A stretch of 60,539 nt of DNA from Desulfobacteraceae bacterium (GTDB taxonomy: Bacteria; Desulfobacterota; Desulfobacteria; Desulfobacterales; SKZT01). Where the stretch lies: contig JAABTQ010000017.1 in the NCBI GenBank assembly GCA_011389745.1, forward strand, positions 1 to 60,539. Reading direction: 5' to 3'. A program made the translations under genes and the position numbers. The notes under the pieces are model-generated. The model saw only the letters and a list, made by a program, of their open reading frames with translations. It had not been told where the DNA came from and ran no database searches. This document shows positions 37,294 to 45,712 of the stretch, one piece after another (the first letter of the stretch is position 1; each line of letters opens with the position of its first letter).

Positions 37294-38043
37294 TCAGCAA
37301 GGGCAATCGTGGAACGGAGTATAATATTGCTGCTTGCGTTTTGCCTCTTTCTCACTAAGCCAGTGAGCCCGGGTTACCATCCCAATGCCCCCAAGGACCA
37401 GCGCAAACCCTACGAGATGTATCCAGTAGAATTGATCGCCAAGCCAAAAGTATGACACAAGCAGACCACTGGCCGGCATGGCTCCCATGAATCCGGATGC
37501 AGTGCCGACCTTAACCGCTTTTAGGCCAAGGAACCAGAGCATCGTTCCAATTCCAAACGGACCGATACCCCACCAAAAAAGTGCTATCCATTGTTGTGTC
37601 GTTGGCCTTGAAAAGTTAAAACTGGCGGCCTGATAGATTCCCGGAACTGCAAATAACAAGACTGCAACCCAGCCCGCCAAAGGCAGGAGGATGAGCGGTC
37701 TGACATTACCCGACACTTTTTTTGCAAACAGCGAGTAGGCTGTGGCGCTGCAGACTGCCCCGAAAACCAGCAAGCTGCCCGAAACGAGCTCAACGATCCC
37801 CGAGGCCTGTATTGATTTGCCCGATGTGTTGATGACAAGAACCCCAATCACTGAAAAAATGACTGCCATGATTTTGCGCCAATCCAAGTTGTCACCGAGA
37901 AACAAGGTTGCACCTATTTCAAAAGGCTCCCATGACTTGCCTTCGCCCGCTGCCCGGCTTTCGAGAAACTCATCAAAAAGCCTCTTCCAAGAAGCGGCGT
38001 GCACTTTTGCGGTCTTCGTAACCACCCCGTCCAGATCGAGCAT
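37294..38043 (-). pseudogene. Chimera of a HAD phosphatase start and an EamA transporter end
   Basis: One frame of 249 residues made of two unrelated parts. Residues 1-43 (MLDLDGVVTKTAKVHAASWK ... SWEPF) are the start of a beta-phosphoglucomutase-like HAD hydrolase, and upstream in-frame codons (ITRKNYDAV) continue that similarity up to a stop. From about residue 46 the sequence is the second part of a DMT/EamA transporter, with five to six membrane helices (LDWRKIMAVIFSVIGVLVIN; GIGPFGIGTMLWFLGL; LVGFALVLGGIGM). Both source genes are truncated at the joint. The product probably has no original function, though a membrane protein could still be made. Confidence 0.7.
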
Positions 38044-38109
38044 GACGGCATCGTAGTTTTTCCTGGTGATATCGATGATATGCGGTTAGCGGAGTATATT
38101 GTTTCTCCA

Positions 38110-38484
38110 TTACTTGTCGCACATGTCGACCGCCTCCGGATGCGCCTCGTGGAATGCCTGGATCAGATGCTTGTGTACCCGGTGGTCATCCGGCTTCAGG
38201 TCCTGCTTGAGCATTTCCTTGACGAGGCGGAGGCGGTTGTCCCTGTAGAAGCCAGCCTCGAGTTCCCCGTGGCGGGCCATGCAACGGATATCCTCGTATG
38301 GACTGTCCGCCATCCGGGTATGCAGTTCGGCTGCGCTGACCTTCATGTTGATATGCTCGTTGTAGAACATGGTTCGATCGATAACCGCTTCGCAGTCCTT
38401 CCATTTGTCCTCTTCGGCGTGAGCCAGGGACATCGCCAATACCAGAACTGCCACCGTAAGCATTGATTTCTGTAGTAATTTCAT
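38110..38484 (-). CDS. Secreted hypothetical protein, 124 residues
   Basis: A signal peptide (residues 1-23, MKLLQKSMLTVAVLVLAMSLAHA) precedes a helical, charged domain of about 100 residues with three cysteines (DCEAV, IRCMARHG, MCDK). The ATG follows AAAGGAAAGATCTT. I do not recognise the family. It is expected in the periplasm; the cysteine spacing and the surrounding copper genes make a metal-related role possible but unproven. Confidence 0.6.
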   Translation of the reverse strand: MKLLQKSMLTVAVLVLAMSLAHAEEDKWKDCEAVIDRTMFYNEHINMKVSAAELHTRMADSPYEDIRCMARHGELEAGFYRDNRLRLVKEMLKQDLKPDDHRVHKHLIQAFHEAHPEAVDMCDK

Positions 38485-38765
38485 AAGATCTTTCCTTTCT
38501 TGTTACGAGTTCATAATCCCGGCTGCATGACGGCCACCCAACCGGCGGATGCCAGCACTGTCGCGACCAGCCAGAAGAGGATTCGGGGAAGCCGGGGCCA
38601 GTCGTTACCTGTGCTGTCAGGCTATACCAAGTTCGTTTGCACTGTGTTTCCGGCACACCGGTCTTCATTCCTCAGCATCCCTCATGACAGCTCCCCCTCA
38701 TAGTGCCGGCCAGCGGTGATGATTATCACCAGTGGCCTTACACGGATATTCGATTTGCTGCCATG
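38485..38765. other. Gap with a membrane-segment remnant
   Basis: In the minus-strand frame ending at 38511 there is a 36-codon open stretch with a helix-like end (RILFWLVATVLASAGWVAVM), bounded upstream by a stop. It has no start codon and looks like the tail of a lost membrane protein. The rest of the 281 bases shows nothing recognisable. Confidence 0.3.
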
Positions 38766-39938
38766 CTAATCCCATTCGGCAGGCTCCTCAGCGCCTTTGA
38801 ATCCTTCGCACATGCATCTCTTGTGGGCGTCATGCACGGCGCTTGCAGCCGAGTTTTCTCTTTCATCCGGACCGCCAGGAAATGGGGCTGTCTTACCAGA
38901 GGCAAGGAAGTCGTTGGTAATCCCCAGAGATTGATCTGTCTTTTTGATGGATTGCGATCCGTCTTTTTCGATACCTGCCAATGCGCGGATCGCGTCAATA
39001 TTTTCGGGAATGGTGATCGCCTCGTTGTGCACCTGGTAGGTTAGGTAGATTTCGCCATTGTCAACCGCCATGCTGTCTTCCCAGACTGCGACTTCCCACA
39101 TGTCGGCCCTGGTCCGGCCCAAATCCCTCATCAGCTCAATCACTGAGTTCAGCGCCACCAGATTGTCCCGGGCGCGTATGAAAGCGATGCGCGGCGCAAG
39201 TGTCAGTACTTCATGCACTTCGTCCAGGCTCGTTGCTTTTGTCGTCTCAATCATGGTGAAATGAATGTGGCTGAGATTGTGTGATCCAGCGCCCGCCATG
39301 GTGACGAGATTTAACTCGGGAATGACTGTTTTGGCATCCGGACCCTGATGGCTGGGGACCTTGGCCTCCGGAATCACGGTGTTGATAATGCCCTCTTTAT
39401 GACTCTCCCAGGGGTCGGTCGCCCGGCGGAGGATGACCGTTCGTGCACGTTTCACCAGGCCGCGCTGATGAAAAGCGCCGAGCACCCGGACCAGAGCAGT
39501 GGTGTTACATGAGACCACCCGCGTGCTCTGCCTGCCGACTGCCCCCTCATAGTTTGCCTGGGCGACGAAGGAATAGCCGGCAACTTCGTGTTTCTCGCCC
39601 CCTTCGTAGATTGCCTTCACTCCGGCTTTTTCGTACAAAGCCCGGTTTTTCGCGGCTATCTTCTTGGGGGTGCAATCCACAACAACATCGGACTGACCCA
39701 GCAGAGTTTCCAAGAGTCCCTCAACAGGTATGCCGGCGGCCTTCATTTCCTCAAGTTTGTCGGAAGTGGAAGCAAAGATCCGATAGCCCTTCTCCACAGC
39801 GACCCGGATACGATAATCGTGAATAATGTCGCAGATTCCGGCCAATTCCATATCATTTTGCAAAACAACTGCATCGGCTACACGTTTGCCTATTACCCCG
39901 TAACCGTTTACGGCGACTTTTACTCTTTTATCCGGCAT
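38766..39938 (-). CDS. Type II (archaeal-type) glyceraldehyde-3-phosphate dehydrogenase
   Basis: A 390-residue cytoplasmic enzyme of the archaeal GAPDH class, which is distinct from usual bacterial GapA. It oxidises GAP to 1,3-bisphosphoglycerate with NAD(P). The Rossmann start is VAVNGYGVIGKRVADAV, and the catalytic Cys is in VVSCNTTALVRVL (Cys144). GAGSHNLSHIHFTM and LGRTRADMWEVAVWED are family segments. About 48 residues after KKTDQSLGI exceed the usual length and look unrelated, possibly from read-through into foreign DNA. Start follows AAAGGGAGGTTTATC. It is isolated among copper genes, with no glycolysis gene nearby. Confidence 0.85.
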   Translation of the reverse strand: MPDKRVKVAVNGYGVIGKRVADAVVLQNDMELAGICDIIHDYRIRVAVEKGYRIFASTSDKLEEMKAAGIPVEGLLETLLGQSDVVVDCTPKKIAAKNRALYEKAGVKAIYEGGEKHEVAGYSFVAQANYEGAVGRQSTRVVSCNTTALVRVLGAFHQRGLVKRARTVILRRATDPWESHKEGIINTVIPEAKVPSHQGPDAKTVIPELNLVTMAGAGSHNLSHIHFTMIETTKATSLDEVHEVLTLAPRIAFIRARDNLVALNSVIELMRDLGRTRADMWEVAVWEDSMAVDNGEIYLTYQVHNEAITIPENIDAIRALAGIEKDGSQSIKKTDQSLGITNDFLASGKTAPFPGGPDERENSAASAVHDAHKRCMCEGFKGAEEPAEWD

Positions 39939-40244
39939 GATAAACCTCCCTTTTTATATTACAAATTGTGTCCAAATTTCGATTTCTCATTTGGCTTCTT
40001 TCCGGCAGAAGAATCTCCGGTCAACCTTGTGACACATTTGCTGTTCGTATTGATTTGCATTTTTCCATCGATCACCTTGCCAATATTTCCGCAAGCTCAA
40101 GAAGACTCAAGTCCAGTGTTTTCCGCTGGGGAACCACTTCACTTACGCACTTCATGCGGGTTGTCCTTGTTAACGATATTTGGCCTTCGAAATTTTTGGA
40201 CGGATTTTTTCCTCATGCAATTTCGACAAAACAGACTGGTAACC
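39939..40244. other. Gap upstream of the GAPDH gene
   Basis: About 306 bases between the seven-haem cytochrome stop and the GAPDH start. Short minus-strand frames are present, the longest ending near 39960, but none has a start with a ribosome site or a recognisable motif. A promoter for the GAPDH gene is likely here but I could not locate it. Confidence 0.4.
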
Positions 40245-40850
40245 TTAACGCATCCTCAAGTGTCGCCAGTCGTGTGTAACGTGACAACGCCGGCACTGTC
40301 TCAGATCAACTTCGACATCCTCACTTTTAATCGATGGATGGGTTGCGAGAATCATAGACTGGAATTCACTATACCCGTGAGATCGAGGTGCTCGGTGACA
40401 CTTGTTGCAGTTGCCCCTATCTTCGGAAGGATGACGGAAACCATCTATTTTCCATTTGTTGATACTATGACAGACCCTGCAATCGTTTCCAAACAGCCTG
40501 TCATGTGGGTCAAGGTGACAGGTTTTGCATCCTAAATCTTGATGCAGTAGGGTGTGATCCATACGGGAAATCTTTTGCATTGGAGCATGTTCCTTGTGGC
40601 ATGCGACACAGTTTTTTTCCGCCAGATGGAAACGAATCGTCGGCCTGAGCTGAGATGGGTCGTAAAATTCATGGCAATTCAAACACATCTCATCGGAAAT
40701 ACCTCGCCATGGAACATGGCAATCATTGCAACTCGCATTTTCCCGATGCATTGAACTCAGTTGGCCGGGCTGCGCAGCCTGCTCATTGGAGAAAAGCCAG
40801 ATGGAAAAAAGGATGAGAAAAAGTGCCATAATAATATGTAGAATTTTCAT
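40245..40850 (-). CDS. Seven-haem c-type cytochrome, membrane-anchored
   Basis: A 201-residue protein from the ATG at 40850, which overlaps the upstream gene as ATGA. One N-terminal membrane segment (ILHIIMALFLILFSIWLF) is followed by seven CxxCH haem sites: CNDCH, CLNCH, CVACH, CKTCH, CRVCH, CNKCH and CRRCH. Many additional His residues (e.g. FHLAEKNC, MDHTLLHQD) could be distal ligands, in the manner of class III/NapC-NrfH-like cytochromes. It is the last gene of a four-gene unit and would receive electrons from the b-type membrane protein and pass them to a periplasmic acceptor. The acceptor is not known. Confidence 0.85.
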   Translation of the reverse strand: MKILHIIMALFLILFSIWLFSNEQAAQPGQLSSMHRENASCNDCHVPWRGISDEMCLNCHEFYDPSQLRPTIRFHLAEKNCVACHKEHAPMQKISRMDHTLLHQDLGCKTCHLDPHDRLFGNDCRVCHSINKWKIDGFRHPSEDRGNCNKCHRAPRSHGYSEFQSMILATHPSIKSEDVEVDLRQCRRCHVTHDWRHLRMR

Positions 40851-41569
40851 GGCAGCCACCTCAGGCCGTAATAGATCGTAGACATAACGTGAACCAGAAT
40901 CATGGCAAACAGAAAAACAGTCAGATAGATATGTAATCTCAGCCATTTCCCAAAAAGGGCTTTGGTTTTTACATAGCCTTGTAGAGTGTATTCCGTATCC
41001 ACGATTGAATGAGCGAGCACCAGCAGTTCATCACAACGGCTTGCCTCAATCGCATCGTAATTGGTTTCAGCATCAACAGCAGTTTCTGTCAATCCATCAA
41101 GTCCAATAATGGAAGCGCACGCCTGTCTGTCGATTTGTGACTTCCTAAGCGCGAGTTCCTTTCGCATCTCATTAATGGCTCTTTTTTGATCCTTTATAGA
41201 TCGATTGACTTTTCTGAAAAGATAGCGCCCAACCAAGCCGCTTAAAACAATTGCAACCATGGACAGAAACGCGAGCGACCCTGTCCAACTGGCATATGTG
41301 TGCCCTGAGTGGACAATGACCAAGGACGGTCCACTCAGGCCGGCATAAATATGAAATTTGAGAGGATTTTGTCTGCCTTTTTTGCCAAACACCCGTTTGC
41401 GGAAAGGGTAGAGCAGTGTATATCCCATAATGAACGTTCCAAGGATGCCTATCAAATGCCCGGGTAGACTACCACTGAAAGAAAAGATCGGTATCCACAA
41501 AAATACAACCAGTAAAAACAAGAACAGCACTGTCAAAAGGAAGGTGATGTTCTTTTCATTGAAAACCAT
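40847..41569 (-). CDS. Membrane protein with two His-bearing helix regions, probable b-type cytochrome
   Basis: A 240-residue protein with about five membrane helices. HIYAGLSGPSLVIVHSGH (about residue 73-90) and LRLHIYLTVFLFAMILVHVMS (about 211-230) each carry two His residues at haem-b spacing. Between them is a charged cytoplasmic coiled segment (residues 120-200, RSIKDQKRAINEMRKELA). It starts on the stop of the ferredoxin gene (TAATG) and overlaps the cytochrome c gene. A role in moving electrons from the ferredoxin or quinone to the seven-haem cytochrome is inferred from order and coupling. Confidence 0.7.
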   Translation of the reverse strand: MVFNEKNITFLLTVLFLFLLVVFLWIPIFSFSGSLPGHLIGILGTFIMGYTLLYPFRKRVFGKKGRQNPLKFHIYAGLSGPSLVIVHSGHTYASWTGSLAFLSMVAIVLSGLVGRYLFRKVNRSIKDQKRAINEMRKELALRKSQIDRQACASIIGLDGLTETAVDAETNYDAIEASRCDELLVLAHSIVDTEYTLQGYVKTKALFGKWLRLHIYLTVFLFAMILVHVMSTIYYGLRWLP

Positions 41570-41835
41570 TAGGCCTCCAATACAATATCGCTTTTGGGCA
41601 CCGAGACACAGGTCAAGATAAAGCCGTTCCGGATTTCTTCATCCTCCAGTCCGTCTTCGGTTTCCATATCAACCTCGCCGGCGAGCAATTTCACTTTGCA
41701 GGTACCGCAAAATCCTTGTCGGCATTCATACTCTATATCGATGCCGTTTTCTTCGGCGAGTTCTAAAATACTTTCGAAGCGATCATCCCATTTCAAAATT
41801 TTATCCGACGTTTGAAACTTGATCGTATAGTCCAT
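41569..41835 (-). CDS. 2Fe-2S plant-type ferredoxin
   Basis: An 88-residue cytoplasmic ferredoxin. The cluster ligands are Cys38, Cys43 and Cys46 (ECRQGFCGTC) and Cys76 (FILTC), the plant-type spacing. Its acidic C-terminal half (DMETEDGLEDEEI) fits docking to a partner. The gene starts one base after the stop of the small membrane protein gene and its stop overlaps the b-type cytochrome start, so it is translationally tied to both. A ferredoxin reading into a membrane cytochrome is the likely role. Confidence 0.9.
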   Translation of the reverse strand: MDYTIKFQTSDKILKWDDRFESILELAEENGIDIEYECRQGFCGTCKVKLLAGEVDMETEDGLEDEEIRNGFILTCVSVPKSDIVLEA

Positions 41836-41836
41836 T

Positions 41837-42208
41837 CTATTCCTCCTTCAGTAAGGCTTTGAGAATTTTCTTGGTCTGTTTATTACGGATATACATCGCG
41901 ACTAACGTTGCGATGAAAAAGACAATCAAGAATACCATGGTGATGAAATGAGCCCACGACATCCCCCAAACACCTTCTTTATATTCTTGAAATTTTGGGG
42001 AGATTTTCATTTCATTTCGAAACCATTGAATATCGTCCTCAGAGAGTTCATCAGCCCATGCGACTCGATGAAAAGAGAAGGATGAAATCTCGGATTGTAT
42101 GCAATTTGGCATGTGCCCGCCACCGACTGATAAAAGGGCAAAGGTCAATATTAAAACAGCATGCGAAAATCGAATTCTTTGCCAAACCGATTTATACGAA
42201 TATCTCAT
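41837..42208 (-). CDS. Small membrane protein of the ferredoxin-cytochrome operon
   Basis: A 123-residue protein with an N-terminal signal-like segment (residues 12-50), a short soluble part (ELSEDDIQWFRNEMKISPKFQEY) and a C-terminal membrane helix (FITMVFLIVFFIATLVAMYI) ending in a Lys-rich cytoplasmic tail. I do not recognise it. It is the first gene of the tight four-gene unit and could be an assembly or structural subunit. No haem, iron-sulfur or copper motif is seen. Confidence 0.6.
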   Translation of the reverse strand: MRYSYKSVWQRIRFSHAVLILTFALLSVGGGHMPNCIQSEISSFSFHRVAWADELSEDDIQWFRNEMKISPKFQEYKEGVWGMSWAHFITMVFLIVFFIATLVAMYIRNKQTKKILKALLKEE

Positions 42209-42349
42209 GGCTTATCCTCAGCCTCCCTTTTATGCTTACATCTTACAAAGGCAATTTTTGCGCTGTGCCTGTATATCATCATTTTCATACCAGTGAATCC
42301 GATTGTAGCCGTTTGGGTTGTTGCATAAAAATTGCCCCCCCAAATGAAA

Positions 42350-43198
42350 TCAAAACCACATCCTCACCCCGACCACAAAGGAAGTAACGTCGATATCTTC
42401 ACCGTCGGCCTCCGCCAGATCCGCAGTTTCGCCGAGTTTACGATTCCAGGATACTCCGATGTAGGGCGCAAATTCCCGGCGGATTTCGTAGCGCAGCCGA
42501 AGTCCCAGTTCGATGTCGTTGAAGCCCTGGCCGACGCCATATTCTTCGATCTCCTGTAAGGCGATGCTGGTTTCGAATCGCGGCTGCAGGATCAGCCTCT
42601 GGCTGAGCAGCAAGTCATATTCGGCCTCCAAGGCCGCAGAAACGTCACCGTCCTCGCTGACATATGCGGTGGCCTCCACTTCGAACCAGAGCGGCGCCAT
42701 CCCCTGAACGCCAAAAGCGGCGAAAGTCCGGTCGGGATCAGGCTTGAAATCGTGGCGTATGCCGACCTGTGCGTCCCAAAAGGAAGCAATGTTGCGGCTG
42801 TAAAACAGCTCGGTTTGAGCCTCCTCGAATTCTTCTTCATCGATCAGCCATGTCCCCTCGCTCTTGAACCATAACTTGTTGTAGTCCGTGCCGACCCAGG
42901 CCTGCACATCCCAAAGCATCAGGTCTTTTCCTTCTCCGGTCTGGTATTCCAGGCGGTCTGCGCTAAAAACGGCGAAGACCTCGTTGTCGTGAACAGGCTG
43001 CACACCGAAGTTTTCCTGGGCCCCTGATTGAGCATCGTCGGCGTATTTTCGAATCGCTTCACCTTTCTCCGGATGGGTATTCACCTCGTGATAGTCTGCT
43101 GGAAAGCCCCGATCCCCGGGATTCGTGTAAGAACTGTCCGCGGCCGGGGCCGCTGCCGGTAAAAACGCCAGAAACAGAATTATCAACCAAGTTTTCAT
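42350..43198 (-). CDS. pcoB: Copper resistance outer-membrane protein CopB/PcoB
   Basis: A 282-residue beta-barrel protein with a signal peptide (MKTWLIILFLAFLPAAAPAAD). The segments DNEVFAVFSADRLEYQTGEG, DVQAWVGTDYNKLWFKSEG, FSRN-like ELFYSRNIASFWDAQVGIRHD and GLRLRYEIRREFAPYIGVSW are typical of CopB. The final residue is Phe, as in outer-membrane barrels. CopB works with the multicopper oxidase CopA, encoded 16 bases upstream. The ATG at 43198 follows AAGGAGAAGG. The usual N-terminal Met/His-rich repeat of CopB is missing here. Confidence 0.92.
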   Translation of the reverse strand: MKTWLIILFLAFLPAAAPAADSSYTNPGDRGFPADYHEVNTHPEKGEAIRKYADDAQSGAQENFGVQPVHDNEVFAVFSADRLEYQTGEGKDLMLWDVQAWVGTDYNKLWFKSEGTWLIDEEEFEEAQTELFYSRNIASFWDAQVGIRHDFKPDPDRTFAAFGVQGMAPLWFEVEATAYVSEDGDVSAALEAEYDLLLSQRLILQPRFETSIALQEIEEYGVGQGFNDIELGLRLRYEIRREFAPYIGVSWNRKLGETADLAEADGEDIDVTSFVVGVRMWF

Positions 43199-43214
43199 TG
43201 CAGTCCTTCTCCTT

Positions 43215-44969
43215 TCAAGCAACCCGAACCACTTGAAACATACCCGCTTCCATGTGGTATAGCAGGTGGCAGTGGAAGGCCCAATCGCCCTTTTCGATCG
43301 GCGTGATCAGGGCGGAGAGCACTTCGCCGGGTTTGGTTAGAATCGTGTGTTTGAACGGGAGTTTGTCTGCGCCGTTTTCAAGCTGCATCCACATGCCGTG
43401 CAGGTGGATGGGATGCTCCATCATGGTATGGTTGACCAAAAAGAGACGCAGCCGCTCGTTGTGCCGAAAGAGATAGGGCCCGGGATGTTCGCTGAACTTT
43501 TTGCCGTCGAAGGAGAACATGTACCGCTCCATGTTGGCGGTGATATTGATGGTCATCTCCCGGTCGACGGTTTCAGAGTATTGCTGGGGTTCAGTGGAAA
43601 TGAGATCGTCGTAGGTGAGTACCCGCCAGCCGTCCTCGCCCAGGCCGAGGCCCGGTTCGTCGAGGCGGTACTTGGTATTCATGATCACCATGGCCACATT
43701 TGTATTTCCCTTGTCCGGCTTGAAAGGAGTCGGCCCGTTGGGGCCTGGGATTCTTGGATCGTGCCGCGAAGGATTGTTCCCGCCATCCATTTTGCCATGA
43801 TCCATGCCGGCCATCCCGCCGTGGTCCATGGCCCCCATGCCGATATCCTCCAACCGCCTTACCGGGCGAGGCCGCAGTGCGGGCACCGGTGCCTCTATTC
43901 CTGCTTCGGGGGTCAGAGTGCCTCGGGTGTAACCGCTGCGATCCAAAGATTCTGCGAAAAGGGTAAATGCCCGATCTTCTCTGGGTCGCACCAGCACATC
44001 GTAGGTTTCGGCTACCCCAATGCGAAACTCGTGAACCAAAACCGGACGCACCGCCTTGCCGTCGGCCATGACCACCTCCATCTCCAGACCCGGAATGCGC
44101 ACATCGTAATTGGTGGTGGTGGAGGCGTTGATGAAGCGCAGGCGGATAGTTTCGCCCGGGTTGAAAAGGGCCGTCCAGTTCATGTCCGGCGAGTGGCCGT
44201 TCATAAGGTACGTGTAGGTGTATGCGGTCACGTCGGCCAAATCGACCGGGCTCATGCGCATCCTGCCCCAGGCCGTGCGGTCTGCGACCGTATCGGCAAA
44301 GCCGCGTTCACCGATGTCGCTGAAAAAATCCCATACAGTGCGGCGCTGGAAATTATAATAATGGCCCACCAGATTAATGTGGCGGAAGATCGTCTCCGGG
44401 TCTTCGAATGACCAGTCGGAAAGCACCACCGGGTAGTCCCGGTCGTAGTCGAACGGTTCCCCGTCTTTCGGGTCAATGATCAGGGGGCCGTAGGTGCCGG
44501 TCTGCTCCTGGAACCGGGAGTGGCTGTGGTACCAGTAGGTGCCGGCCTGTTTGACCCGGTACCGGTATTCGTAGGTCTCTCCCGGCCGGATGCCGTTGAA
44601 GTTCACCCCCGGAACCCCGTCCATCCGAAAAGGCACCAGGATTCCGTGCCAGTGGATGGAAGCATGCTCTGTGTCCATCAACCGGTTGGTCACATTGAGG
44701 ATCACATCATCCCCCTCCCGCAGATGCACCAACGGCCCCGGAACCGTGCCGTTGATTCCGGTGGATATCCCTTTACGTCCGTCGATTGTTATGGGAGAAT
44801 ATCCGATGGCCAGGTCATACCGGCTTTTTGCAGCGATTTTGTCAATACCGCTATCGGCTGATTTTGCCCATACCGGCAAGGGCCAGGACAATTTCAGGCC
44901 AGCCATAAAAAGGCCTGCTCCCGTTCCCTTGATAAAGGTTCGACGCGTCATGCCGCATGCTTTTTCCAT
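43215..44969 (-). CDS. pcoA: Copper resistance multicopper oxidase CopA/PcoA
   Basis: A 584-residue periplasmic oxidase that detoxifies Cu(I) by oxidation and binds copper. It has a twin-arginine signal (MTRRTFIKGTGAGLF). Copper-site motifs are HWHG (near residue 105), WYHSHSRFQEQ, HPIHLHGMW and HCHLLYHMEAGMF, covering the type 1 and trinuclear sites. The Met/His-rich loop MDHGGMAGMDHGKMDGG near residue 390 is the Cu(I)-binding region. It is the first gene of the copAB pair. A fragment of a second copy lies about 1.6 kb upstream. Confidence 0.94.
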   Translation of the reverse strand: MEKACGMTRRTFIKGTGAGLFMAGLKLSWPLPVWAKSADSGIDKIAAKSRYDLAIGYSPITIDGRKGISTGINGTVPGPLVHLREGDDVILNVTNRLMDTEHASIHWHGILVPFRMDGVPGVNFNGIRPGETYEYRYRVKQAGTYWYHSHSRFQEQTGTYGPLIIDPKDGEPFDYDRDYPVVLSDWSFEDPETIFRHINLVGHYYNFQRRTVWDFFSDIGERGFADTVADRTAWGRMRMSPVDLADVTAYTYTYLMNGHSPDMNWTALFNPGETIRLRFINASTTTNYDVRIPGLEMEVVMADGKAVRPVLVHEFRIGVAETYDVLVRPREDRAFTLFAESLDRSGYTRGTLTPEAGIEAPVPALRPRPVRRLEDIGMGAMDHGGMAGMDHGKMDGGNNPSRHDPRIPGPNGPTPFKPDKGNTNVAMVIMNTKYRLDEPGLGLGEDGWRVLTYDDLISTEPQQYSETVDREMTINITANMERYMFSFDGKKFSEHPGPYLFRHNERLRLFLVNHTMMEHPIHLHGMWMQLENGADKLPFKHTILTKPGEVLSALITPIEKGDWAFHCHLLYHMEAGMFQVVRVA

Positions 44970-45101
44970 ACCCGTCTCCTTTTGTCAATTATATGCAAGA
45001 TAGATAACGATCATGCAAAGGTCTGACCCCTTTTGTGTCCCCTTTAGACCCCATATTGAGGGTCTCCTTCCGAGGCTTGGTCGTTGAGGCCGCTCGCTCG
45101 T

Positions 45102-45659
45102 TCACTGCACCACCTGTTCGATCTTGCGCTCCATTTCGGGGGTTATTTCGGTGGAACGAGGGGGAAGCTTCGCCTCTCCCCGTTCTCCATTTTGTGCAAT
45201 ATCATTTAGGAGCAGGTTCATCTCGGCTATTTCGCGGACCTGAGCCGCAATGATCTCGTCTGCCAGTTTGCGAACGCGTGGATCGCTGATGCTCGCCTTC
45301 CGAGCGTTGTTTATGGCAATTGAGTGGTGGGGGATCATAGACTTCATAAAGCCGACATCCCCGATAAACATCTGACTTCTATTCGCGAACAGCAAAAGCA
45401 CGCCTAATAGTATGGACAAAACAAGAACAGCGATTTTGGCCCCCTTCCCTTTGTACATCGGCCACATGAAAGACAGCATCACGAGGCTCATGAAGCACCC
45501 CATTACCAATGAGGCGATCAGGCGGTTTAAACTGAACAGTGCGTGGTCGAGTGAGTAGACGAGCTGATACATCAAGAAAATCATGATGATAGTTGAAGTC
45601 ACGATCATCGCCGCAAATCGGATCCAGCTCATTTTCGTCATCTGCTTTTGATTGTCCAT
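45102..45659 (-). CDS. DUF305 family membrane protein
   Basis: A 185-residue protein with three membrane helices (residues 12-32, 42-62, 73-92) and a periplasmic DUF305 domain: [17 protein letters not shown] (His-His pair) and [19 protein letters not shown]305 proteins are ferritin-like four-helix units often linked to copper export and silver/copper resistance. The gene follows GAAGGAGGAACACA and lies upstream of copA on the same strand. The His and Met positions suggest metal binding, not demonstrated here. Confidence 0.85.
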   Translation of the reverse strand: MDNQKQMTKMSWIRFAAMIVTSTIIMIFLMYQLVYSLDHALFSLNRLIASLVMGCFMSLVMLSFMWPMYKGKGAKIAVLVLSILLGVLLLFANRSQMFIGDVGFMKSMIPHHSIAINNARKASISDPRVRKLADEIIAAQVREIAEMNLLLNDIAQNGERGEAKLPPRSTEITPEMERKIEQVVQ

Positions 45660-45712
45660 TTGTGTTCCTCCTTCGAGAATGAAGTCGGTGTTGCCGGTTA
45701 TAAATGCTTTTG

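Noticed and set aside
43347-44411. 354-codon plus-strand frame opposite copA
   Set aside because: It is a shadow of the GC-rich copA gene; it has no motifs, and copA on the minus strand is certain.
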